From Sphingomonas parva (ex Maeng et al. 2020) (GTDB lineage: Bacteria; Pseudomonadota; Alphaproteobacteria; Sphingomonadales; Sphingomonadaceae): DNA of 64,000 nt. Below are positions 7,924-15,621 of the stretch, piece after piece (within the stretch, counting starts at the first letter, position 1; every line of letters begins with the position of its first letter). The stretch covers positions 17,061 to 81,060 of the forward strand of contig NZ_SPDV01000029.1 of the NCBI RefSeq assembly GCF_004564275.1, given 5' to 3'. The position numbers were made by a program, and so were the translations under genes. The notes under the pieces are model-generated. The model ran no database searches. It had not been told where the DNA came from and saw nothing but the letters and a program-made list of their open reading frames with translations.

Positions 7924-9477
7924 ATGTACCGTGCGACGAGGATGAACTCGGCAACACCGTTGAGTTGGTGGAGTCCATTCGCCGCAACCCGGCTCCTGAT
8001 GGTGCAGGTGCTTCTGGTTACCGGGTGCAGCCGCGAAGGCTCCACTGCGGCTCCGCCTCGCGACTATTCACCCGTCGAGATCGCCGAGCGGCAGTCCACG
8101 ATCGTAGTTCCGGTCTCGACGTCGCTTGCGCGCGTTGAAGAGCGGCTGAACCAAGCGATTCCGAGTCGCCTGTTCTCTCTCGACCAGTCGTTCGATGCAT
8201 GTCTGCCGGCGCAATACACGCAGCTCTGCATCGGCGTGACCTCCGGCGGCGTATGCCGGGGACGCTCGGTGAAAATCCAGATCACCCCCCCAATCGGCTG
8301 CCAGATCGCAGGTCACATCGACCGGGAACATATCCAGCTCTCTGGCGGTGGGAGCGTGATCAACCTCTCGGTGCCCGTCTCCCTTACCGCGGACGTAAGG
8401 GGGAAGGGTCCCGTGGGTCGACTTGTTGCCGAAGACGTCACCGGAAGCGTCACGATCACCGGATCGATCATCCCCACGATCGATCGGACCTGGGCGCCTC
8501 GCGCCGAGCTGTCGCTCGACGTAGAATGGCGGAACCGCATCGGAATCGATGTACTGGGACAGCGCATAACGCTCGCCCGAAGCGTTGATCCAATGATCGA
8601 CAAGGCACTTCAGCGCGTAGCGGCCGAGGCGCCCGACGCGCTGAGGAGTCTGCGGCTCGCGCAGCGGATGCAGCGTGTCTGGACGCAACTTGGCCAGCCT
8701 ATCCGGCTTTCGCAGGAGCCGTCGAGCTGGTTCCGGCTTACCCCCGCCGAGGTCGGATACTCGGGGCTCCACGTGTCCGACGGCAGGGCATCGACGACCA
8801 TCACGATCAGCGGAAGAACGGCCACCTTCCTTGGCGGCGAGCCCCCAGCAACTGATCCGGGCGCCCTTCCGCCGCTCGCCCGCAGCTCCGCGTCGCCCGG
8901 ATTTCGGCTCTTCCTGCCGATCCTGGCCAATTACAGCGTCATCTCCGCGGCCGCCGAAGACGCTTTGCGAGCGGGAAAGGCGCAAGTCTTGGACATCCCC
9001 GTCCTCGGGAAGTGCACCGTCACGTTCGGCAAGGTTGAAATCTACCAGACGCGCAATCGGAACCTCGCGATCGGGATCACCTTGAGCCTTTCGAACGATC
9101 GCGACTGGCGGGATCTCCGCGGCACCATATGGCTTACCGCGCGCCCCACGTTCGACAGCAAGAGCAGAACTCTCGGCGTGGATCGGATGCGCGTTTCCGC
9201 GGATACCAACAGTCCGGTGGCGGACCAGCTCGTGCGAGTGATCAACTTCCCTCCGTTGAACGAGTTGATCCGCTCCTCGCTTCGCTACGATCTGACCAGC
9301 GCCTGGGCTCAGGCGCTAAGCCAGGCGACCGCAGCCCTCAACAGGGATCTCGGCCACGGAATTCGTATGCGCGGCACCATCGAACGCGCGAGGCTGACGG
9401 AGACCTCATCGGCGCCGCGCGGGTACTATCTTGGCCTCGAAGCGGAAGGTACCGTAACAATCATACTGAGCGATTGA
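7924..9477 (+). CDS. DUF4403 family lipoprotein
   Basis: The 517-residue product fits the DUF4403 family, envelope proteins of about 450-520 residues with repeated TULIP/BPI-like beta domains. A hydrophobic segment ending in LLVTGC gives a lipobox; the mature part begins SREGSTAAPP. Family-like features include the opening IVVPVSTSLARVEERLNQAIPSRLF, the middle MIDKALQRVAAEAPDAL and the terminal repeat of the beta module (LRGTIWLTARPTFD, then RMRGTIERARL). ATG 7924 follows AGGAAAGG; ATG 7942 is an alternative and ATG 7999 would give the shortest lipoprotein signal. Lipid binding or transport in the periplasm is an inference from the fold. Confidence 0.8.
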   Translation: MYRATRMNSATPLSWWSPFAATRLLMVQVLLVTGCSREGSTAAPPRDYSPVEIAERQSTIVVPVSTSLARVEERLNQAIPSRLFSLDQSFDACLPAQYTQLCIGVTSGGVCRGRSVKIQITPPIGCQIAGHIDREHIQLSGGGSVINLSVPVSLTADVRGKGPVGRLVAEDVTGSVTITGSIIPTIDRTWAPRAELSLDVEWRNRIGIDVLGQRITLARSVDPMIDKALQRVAAEAPDALRSLRLAQRMQRVWTQLGQPIRLSQEPSSWFRLTPAEVGYSGLHVSDGRASTTITISGRTATFLGGEPPATDPGALPPLARSSASPGFRLFLPILANYSVISAAAEDALRAGKAQVLDIPVLGKCTVTFGKVEIYQTRNRNLAIGITLSLSNDRDWRDLRGTIWLTARPTFDSKSRTLGVDRMRVSADTNSPVADQLVRVINFPPLNELIRSSLRYDLTSAWAQALSQATAALNRDLGHGIRMRGTIERARLTETSSAPRGYYLGLEAEGTVTIILSD

Positions 9478-9746
9478 AGTCACGGACATCGCGCGAGCAT
9501 CGAAGCACGTTCCGACACGTCGCGGCGTCGCCCGTCGACACGCAAACGTTAATTTCCTCGGCGGAACCCGACACCTGGCTGAAGGACCGTCAGCTGCCTA
9601 AATGTCCGCTAGCGGGAGCGCAGGCTCGGCGCTGGAACGGCCGGAATTGGCGCGAAGCTGCCGACGATTTCGAATGAGCAGCCGACGGCGGCAGCGACAG
9701 ATAAGTGTGATGTCCCTGAAATACGCGGCTCCGAGCCGTCGCGACA
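9478..9746. other. intergenic, nothing recognised
   Basis: 269 nt between the stops of two convergent genes; no gene and no strong hairpin seen. Confidence 0.4.
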
Positions 9747-10136
9747 TCAGCTTCGATCAGGGGCGAGCCGGTGGAAGGTGCGCATGACCTCGTGGGGAAA
9801 GCGTGTCTTGAAGCTGCGCAGCTCCGCGCGAGCGTCGGGATCGAGTCTGGCAGCGTAGGCCAGGGCGGTTCGGTACCTGCGCATGTCGCCGCCGTTGCGA
9901 TAGGTGATCGCCAGATTGTACGCCGAGAGCGCGTCCCCTCGCCGTGCTGCGCTTCTGAGCAGCCGAACCGCTTCTTCCTTGCTCACATAGTCGCTGAGCA
10001 GGTTGCAGGCGGGTGCGAACCCTCTTCGTGCCAGTTTGCGGATGATGATCGGCAGCGCATGACCGCTCGCGCGACCCTCGAGGATGTCGAGCGCACGCGC
10101 ATAGCTGTTCCACATCCAGTCGGCATCCCGGTCCAT
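9747..10136 (-). CDS. Sel1-like/TPR repeat protein
   Basis: The 129-residue protein is built of helix-turn-helix repeats. The unit AVRLLRSAARRGDALSAYNLAITYRNGGD (about 56-84) matches the Sel1-like pattern (A-x-x-x-[FL]-x-x-A-A-x-x-G-x-x-x-A-x-x-N-L-[AG]), with partial repeats before (IIRKLARRGFAPACNLLSDY) and after. Such proteins are adaptors for protein contacts. The frame remains open far upstream, but the residues there are low-complexity Arg/Pro, so ATG 10136 (MDRDADWMW) is chosen; its ribosome site is weak. No signal peptide. Confidence 0.7.
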   Translation of the reverse strand: MDRDADWMWNSYARALDILEGRASGHALPIIIRKLARRGFAPACNLLSDYVSKEEAVRLLRSAARRGDALSAYNLAITYRNGGDMRRYRTALAYAARLDPDARAELRSFKTRFPHEVMRTFHRLAPDRS

Positions 10137-10348
10137 GGTGCGCCTGATAGGCGCTGCCGCGATGTTTCCGGAAGGTCCGCAATCCACCCTCTCTGGCCGA
10201 CCGCGGCGTGGCGTCGAGCGGTGGGTCCACGATCGGGACGCGACCTTCGCGCCTCGCCGGTGCCTGCCCCGGATCGCGACCCATTGCCGCCGGTCCCTAC
10301 AGCAGGGAGGGAAGAGAGGCCGCAACGGGTGAACAGCGGACAAACGGC

Positions 10349-11269
10349 TCACGGCCCGGCCGCGGCGATCGCCGACAGATGAGTGGATCGGGGCGCCCCG
10401 ATCCTGATCAGCCACCAATCGGGCGGAGCGCCCAGCCGTAGCGGGCTCGTTCCCGATCCGAGGCCGGCGGTCACGAGGACGACCCCGCCTCGGTCCTGCA
10501 CGACTCCGCAGCGATATCGCGGGTCGTAGAGAGGTTTCCATTGCTGCTTCGGTCCCCGCGTCAGGAGCGGCCCGATCCACGGCAAGACGATCTGGCCGCA
10601 GTGCGTATGGCCCGCCATCACCAGGGGTAGGTCACCAGGCAGCTTTGGAGCCACGTCGGGCGAATGGGTCAGAACCAGTGGAATACCGCCGACGCGATTC
10701 CACGATGCAAGCGTCGCGCCGACGTCGTCATGGCCTGAGAAGGCGTCATCGATGCCCAGGATCGCGATCGGCCCGCGCCGAACCGCTTCGTTCCGGAGCA
10801 TCGTCACGCCGGCACGGACCAGAGCGGCACGGACCGCAGTGGGCGAAGTCCAATGATCATGGTTGCCGAGGACTGCGATCACGCCCAGCCGCGCGGTCAG
10901 GCGGGACAAAGGTGCCTGCAGGCCGGCGACGCGCCGGGATGCACCAGCGACGTCGTGTCCAACCATGAAGTCTCCGGCCAGCAGCACCAGATCCGGTCGC
11001 GCCGCGTTCACCTCGCCGACGATCCGGTCCAGCCGCTCCGCGTCCATCGCGCGATTGCCGAAGTGAATGTCGGACAGCAGCGCGATCGTGAGCGGCGGCG
11101 CGTCGCCTGGCCACCCAGCGAGCCCCAGCGTCAATCGGCGCGCAACCGGGTCCGATCCTGCTTCCCGCAAGCCTGTCGCCATGAGCAGACCGGCAAGCAG
11201 AAGCAGCGTAAGGCTTGCGCCTTTCAGCCACCTCAAGGTCGGACGCACCTTCTCTCCATGGTCGCTCAT
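10349..11269 (-). CDS. membrane-anchored metallophosphoesterase (YaeI/YkuE-like)
   Basis: The 306-residue protein has one N-terminal membrane helix (about 17-33) and a calcineurin-like phosphoesterase domain (about 60-290). All metal-binding motifs are present: SDIHFGN (D-x-H), LLAGDFM (G-D), VLGNHDHW (G-N-H-D), a His in LTHSPDVAP and AGHTHCGQI (G-H-x-H). The family includes YaeI and YkuE-type phosphodiesterases acting on lipid-linked or membrane substrates such as UDP-diacylglucosamine; the substrate here is not known. An exact FNR-type palindrome (11275-11288) sits directly before the ATG and overlaps the AAGG ribosome site, an odd position. Confidence 0.9.
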   Translation of the reverse strand: MSDHGEKVRPTLRWLKGASLTLLLLAGLLMATGLREAGSDPVARRLTLGLAGWPGDAPPLTIALLSDIHFGNRAMDAERLDRIVGEVNAARPDLVLLAGDFMVGHDVAGASRRVAGLQAPLSRLTARLGVIAVLGNHDHWTSPTAVRAALVRAGVTMLRNEAVRRGPIAILGIDDAFSGHDDVGATLASWNRVGGIPLVLTHSPDVAPKLPGDLPLVMAGHTHCGQIVLPWIGPLLTRGPKQQWKPLYDPRYRCGVVQDRGGVVLVTAGLGSGTSPLRLGAPPDWWLIRIGAPRSTHLSAIAAAGP

Positions 11270-11274
11270 TAGCC

Positions 11275-11288
11275 TTGATGGACATCAA
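11275..11288. promoter_or_regulatory. exact FNR/FixK-like box abutting a start codon
   Basis: TTGATGGACATCAA is symmetric (TTGAT-N4-ATCAA) and matches the classical FNR consensus in both half-sites. It ends 5 nt from the ATG of the metallophosphoesterase (11269) and covers part of its ribosome binding site, so if functional it would more likely repress or serve the opposite strand. Confidence 0.4.
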
Positions 11289-11645
11289 TGTCCGAGTCTC
11301 GTGGGGCGGGGCCGGGGGTGGCTTTTACTGCCTTCGTCCGCGCCGACGCTGCATCGGACCAGAAGAGCCACCCCCACGCCCTCCAGCACGTGCTGGATGG
11401 GGAGTCCGCAACGAGTCGCGATCCGTCTTCGGCGCCCGATCGACTTCGTCCGGCATTTGCCTGCGGCGCGCGGCGACTTGGCCGGGGCCGTCGGCTGTTG
11501 TCGTCGTGCAACATGAGAAAGAATTAGCGGCGCCCGGCTTTACGATCGCGAGGGTTGGTTGCACACCCGCAACGGGATGATCGGAAAAGGGGGCGCGCCT
11601 GGCAAAGGTAGCGACGGCCGTCCCGTGCACAGGGGAATGCTCGAC
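11289..11645. other. 357-nt divergent spacer before the TonB receptor
   Basis: No gene is supported. It contains the perfect 14-bp palindrome CCAGCACGTGCTGG (11383-11396) and a separated inverted repeat GGGGGTGGCT/AGCCACCCCC. A regulatory role for either is possible but unsupported. Confidence 0.35.
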
Positions 11646-14600
11646 ATGAATCAACGCTTCGTCAACGCGCGGCTGCTCAGCGGCGCCGCCACCCTCGCGC
11701 TCGCGGTGCTCAGCACGCCCGCCCTCGCGCAGGCCGGCCCGGTTACCGAGGACCAGGCGAGTTCCGCCGATCAGACCGACGCGCCGACGACGGACCAGGC
11801 GACTCCCGCCGGCCAGACGCCTTCGGCCGGCGGAGCGGCCGAGCCCGAGATCGTCGTCACGGGCTCGCTGCTGCGCCGCGACCATGTCGAGACCGCTCTG
11901 CCGATCACGGTGATCACCAGCGAGTCGCTGGAGGCCGCCGGCATCACCAACACCGCCGACGCGGTCCGCCAGGCCGCGGCCGACGGCGCCGGCTCGATCG
12001 GCGTCGGCTTCACCAGCGGCTTCTCGGCGGGCGGCTCCGCCGTCTCGCTGCGCAACCTCGGCGTCTCGTCGACCCTGCTGCTGGTCAACGGCCTGCGCTC
12101 GGCCAATTTCCCGCTCAGCGACGACGGCCACAATTCCTACGCCGACCTGACCAGCATCCCGCAGGTCAACGTCGAGCGGATCGAGGTGCTGAAGGACGGC
12201 GCGTCGTCGCTCTACGGCGCCGACGCGATCGGCGGCGTGGTCAACATCATCACCCGCCGGGAATTCAACGGCCTCGAGGTCGGCGGCGAAGCCGGCGTCA
12301 CCCAGAAAGGCGACGGCCAGAAATACCGGGTGAAGGCGCTCGCCGGCATCGGCGACTATGAGGGCCAAGGCTGGAATTTCTACCTCGGCGGCGAATACGA
12401 AAGGAACGGCAAGATCACCGCGGATTCGCGCGGCTTCCCGTTCAACACGCTCGACCTGCGCGCGATCGGCGGCACCGACAACAACCGCGCCGATGACACG
12501 CTGACGACGCCGACGCCGGATGCGGTGGTGACGCGGGTGCGCCAGACCGACCTCAACAACCCGCTGGCGGGCTCGGTCGCAAACGCGACCACGCCGGCGG
12601 TGTTCGTCTCGCTCACGCCGCTCTCGAATTGCCGCTTCGGCACCTTCTCCGAGAACACGTCGGCCCGCGTCGGCACGGCCTGCGCCCACGACCTGACCCG
12701 GGAATATGTCCAGATCCTGCCCCCGCAGGAGCGCTACGCCGGCGTCGCCCGGTTGAGCTACCGCCTCTCCGACACGATCGAGGGCTATGTCGAGGGCAGC
12801 TATTCGCACAACAAGGTCGACATCACGCTGCTGCCGCGCGGCATCCGCCAGAACCAGGCGTTCGGCGGCTCGCCGGCCACCTCGACCACCAACCCCGGCA
12901 TCGTGCTGCCGGTCTATATCTGCTCGGCGGGGGTGAATTGCGCCACCGCGGCGGACCGCCAGCTCAACCCGAACAACCCGTTCGCGGCCGCCTTCGCCAA
13001 CGATCCGGCGAACGGCGCGGCGCGCATCTATTATTCGTTCGGCGACGTGAAGGCGGGATCGGTCCGCATCAACGAGCTCTACCGCATCACCGGCGGTCTG
13101 CGCGGCACGATCGCCGACAGCTGGGACTGGCGGGTCGACGCCGGCTATTCGCGTGACGACCTGAAGCTGACCCAGACCGGCTTCGCCAATCTGGAAGGGC
13201 TGGTCCGGGCGATCAACACCGGATCGTACAACTTCAGGAATCCGAGCGCGAACCCGCAGTCGGTCCGGGATTCGGTGCTGCCGCCGATCACGTCGCTGTC
13301 GAACTCGAGCGAGCTGACCGTCGACGCCTCGATCGGCCACGCCCTGGTCGACCTGCCCGGCGGCCCGCTGCAGCTCGCCGTCGGCGGCCAGTATCGCAAG
13401 GAGAAGCTGACCAACCGCAGCGCCAATCCGGACCTCGCCGTCCCCGGCCTCTCGACCGCGCAGGCCTATGGCAATCGCGACGTCTGGGCGGCCTTCTTCG
13501 AGCTGAACGCTCCCGTCCTCGACATCCTCGAGCTCACCGCCTCGGGCCGCTACGACCATTATTCGGAAGGGTTCAGCCACTTCTCGCCCAAGGCCAGCTT
13601 CAAGTTCCAGCCGATCCGGCAGGTCTCGATCCGCGGATCCTATTCGGAGGGCTTCCGCGCCCCGACCTTCGCCGAGGCGAACCCGCTCAGCTCCTTCTCG
13701 GGCTTCGTCGGCTTCAATCCGGGCAACATCCCCGCGTTCCGGGCCGCCCACGCCGCCAACGCCGGCTATTTCGCCAATTATTCGATCGGCCGCGGCTTCG
13801 TCGGCAACCCGGACATCGAGCCGGAGACGGCGAAGAGCTATTCGCTCGGCGCAGTGTTCGAGCCGACCCGCTGGCTCACCTTCACCGCCGATTATTTCCA
13901 CGTGAAGAAGGAGAATCTGATCGTCACCGGGCCTTTGGCCGGCGCGGCGATCGATGCTTATTATTCGGTGTCGGGCCAGACCTTCGCCTCGGCGGCGGCG
14001 GCCTCGGCGGCCGGCTGCGCCGCGGTCGCCGCGGTCGCCCCGGGCTATTCGTGCAACGTCATCGACGGCGCCGATCCTTCGGCGCTCAACGCGCTGCCGC
14101 GCCTGCTGGTGCTCAACGCGCCGTACGTCAACGCGAACTTCGACGTCGTGACGGGCCTGCAGTTCACCGCCGCGGCCAACGTGCCGATCACCGACGAGCT
14201 TCGCTGGCGGAGCCGCCTCGACCTTCAGGAGACCCTGAAGTTCGACCGTCACCTCGACACCGGCCAGGTGCAGCATTTCACCGGGACGGTCGGTCCGGCC
14301 GACCTTTCGTCGGGCGGCGGCACGCCGAAATGGCGCGGCAACTGGCAGAACACCCTCGACCTCGGCCAGTTCTCGCTGACCGCGACGACCTATTTCGTCG
14401 GCAAGATGAAGGGGGTCGCGGCCGACCAGGGCAATCTCGACACGTCGTGCACCGCGACGCTCTACAAGGACGCGAGCGGGGGCAACAGCTTCTGCAAGAT
14501 CCGCCGCTTCCTCTACACCGACCTGAACGCGACGTTCGACGTGAACGAGAACTTCAGCTTCTACATGATGATCAACAACGTCACCAACGCGCGCGCGCCG

Positions 14601-14708
14601 CTCTACGCGAACGTGCTCTACACGACGCAGCCGAACTATCTGGCGTCCTGGCACATCCCCGGCCTGGTCGGCCGGACGTTCCGGGCCGGCGCCAACTTCC
14701 GCTTCTAA
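11646..14708 (+). CDS. TonB-dependent outer-membrane receptor
   Basis: The 1020-residue protein has a signal peptide (cleavage after TPALAQA, about residue 27), a Gln/Asp/Thr-rich spacer, a TonB-box-like PEIVVTGS, a plug domain (about 75-190, with ITVITSESLEAAGI, LLLVNGLRS and the closing YGADAIGGVVNIITR) and a 22-strand-type barrel ending in RTFRAGANFRF with terminal Phe. Internal markers typical of the barrel are GSYSEGFRAPTFAEANPL and GNPDIEPETAKSYSLG. ATG 11646 is chosen because AGGGGA lies 9 nt before it; ATG 11637 is too close to that site. No FecR/sigma partner is adjacent and the substrate is unknown. Confidence 0.93.
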   Translation: MNQRFVNARLLSGAATLALAVLSTPALAQAGPVTEDQASSADQTDAPTTDQATPAGQTPSAGGAAEPEIVVTGSLLRRDHVETALPITVITSESLEAAGITNTADAVRQAAADGAGSIGVGFTSGFSAGGSAVSLRNLGVSSTLLLVNGLRSANFPLSDDGHNSYADLTSIPQVNVERIEVLKDGASSLYGADAIGGVVNIITRREFNGLEVGGEAGVTQKGDGQKYRVKALAGIGDYEGQGWNFYLGGEYERNGKITADSRGFPFNTLDLRAIGGTDNNRADDTLTTPTPDAVVTRVRQTDLNNPLAGSVANATTPAVFVSLTPLSNCRFGTFSENTSARVGTACAHDLTREYVQILPPQERYAGVARLSYRLSDTIEGYVEGSYSHNKVDITLLPRGIRQNQAFGGSPATSTTNPGIVLPVYICSAGVNCATAADRQLNPNNPFAAAFANDPANGAARIYYSFGDVKAGSVRINELYRITGGLRGTIADSWDWRVDAGYSRDDLKLTQTGFANLEGLVRAINTGSYNFRNPSANPQSVRDSVLPPITSLSNSSELTVDASIGHALVDLPGGPLQLAVGGQYRKEKLTNRSANPDLAVPGLSTAQAYGNRDVWAAFFELNAPVLDILELTASGRYDHYSEGFSHFSPKASFKFQPIRQVSIRGSYSEGFRAPTFAEANPLSSFSGFVGFNPGNIPAFRAAHAANAGYFANYSIGRGFVGNPDIEPETAKSYSLGAVFEPTRWLTFTADYFHVKKENLIVTGPLAGAAIDAYYSVSGQTFASAAAASAAGCAAVAAVAPGYSCNVIDGADPSALNALPRLLVLNAPYVNANFDVVTGLQFTAAANVPITDELRWRSRLDLQETLKFDRHLDTGQVQHFTGTVGPADLSSGGGTPKWRGNWQNTLDLGQFSLTATTYFVGKMKGVAADQGNLDTSCTATLYKDASGGNSFCKIRRFLYTDLNATFDVNENFSFYMMINNVTNARAPLYANVLYTTQPNYLASWHIPGLVGRTFRAGANFRF

Positions 14709-14729
14709 AGCGGCGGAACGGCCAAATGC

Positions 14730-14760
14730 GGGCGGCGCCGGCGGCGCCGCCCGTTTCGTT
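14730..14760 (+). terminator. rho-independent terminator after the TonB receptor
   Basis: A perfect 10-bp GC-rich stem (GGGCGGCGCC 14730-14739, GGCGCCGCCC 14743-14752) with a 3-nt loop is followed by GTTTCGTT, 22 nt after the receptor stop codon. Confidence 0.75.
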
Positions 14761-14934
14761 CATGCCCCTGGAGCGCGACGAGCCCTGCGTCGTCGGCGGC
14801 CGGAGATCTCGACACGACAGGCGAATGAGCGAATTGGAAGAAGAACGAACCCGTACCTCCCGCGCAGCGGGTTCGTTCCCCGACCCGATACGGACACGCC
14901 CAGCCGCCTGTGCGAAGACGGCGACGTGGAGCAG

Positions 14935-15360
14935 TCAGGGGGTCTTGAGCTTCATGAAGACGAGGGTGAACCTGGCAGGATCTTTCGCGTTCGGGCTGAC
15001 CGACACGGTCATCTTGGAAGATGGGGCGCGTCGCTCGCTCGCATGGATGGTGCGGCGACCATTCAGAGTCTCGTCCTCATCGATCCGGTAACCCCTCTCG
15101 GTCAGAGCCGCGGAATAGAAGTTTCCGAGTGCCCTCACGTCAGCGGCAACGGTGACACCCAGGGCCATCCCACCCATCATCGATAGATCGACACGTGCCC
15201 CTGGATAGAGCGGCAGGCCGTAGGGAGCGGTTGCGCCGGAGGCATGTTCTCCAGTCTCAACACTGCGCAAGACCGCGCGGGCACCCTCGTCTGCAGGCTC
15301 TGGCGCGAAAGCGCTGCACAACGTCGCCGCGATGACCAGGCTTGCAAGCTTGTAAGACAT
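14935..15360 (-). CDS. small exported protein of unknown function
   Basis: The 141-residue protein starts with a Sec signal peptide (MSYKLASLVIAATLCSAFA). The mature part contains YGLPLYPGARVD, a motif I associate with small alphaproteobacterial periplasmic proteins that compare two forms of a folded beta domain, followed by an alpha/beta segment (DVRALGNFYSAALTERGYRIDED) and a beta-rich end (SKMTVSVSPNAKDPARFTLVFMKL). ATG 15360 has AAGGGGG upstream and is preferred to an earlier in-frame start. It converges on the TonB receptor. Function unknown. Confidence 0.7.
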   Translation of the reverse strand: MSYKLASLVIAATLCSAFAPEPADEGARAVLRSVETGEHASGATAPYGLPLYPGARVDLSMMGGMALGVTVAADVRALGNFYSAALTERGYRIDEDETLNGRRTIHASERRAPSSKMTVSVSPNAKDPARFTLVFMKLKTP

Positions 15361-15621
15361 GAGCCCCCTTCTCGAATAATCGTCGCCCATCTAGGCGCGC
15401 CCGGGACCAAGACACAACAGATCCCGAAGGTCCCTGACGAGCAGAAATCGAACGCGCGCGTCGATCCGACGGGAGCTAGTGTGACAATGCGCTCGATGCA
15501 CTCCCGGGATCGCGGACCGAAGACGGCGCATGCCTGCCATGGCGCGCGATGCGGCCCCCTGGACGCCTGGAGCCAGCGGCGGACGCCTGCGGCGGCGTGA
15601 ACCGAGGCCGCCCGTTCCTCG

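Noticed and set aside
10137..10580. Upstream extension of the Sel1-like gene
   Set aside because: The frame is open but overlaps the end of the metallophosphoesterase gene in another frame and is low-complexity Arg/Pro; the repeat protein starts convincingly at 10136.
11325..14654. Open minus-strand frame of over 1100 codons opposite the TonB receptor
   Set aside because: It is an antisense shadow caused by strong GC3 bias: the translation is Arg/Gly/Ala/Asp-rich without domains, while the plus strand has a complete receptor with signal peptide and terminal Phe.
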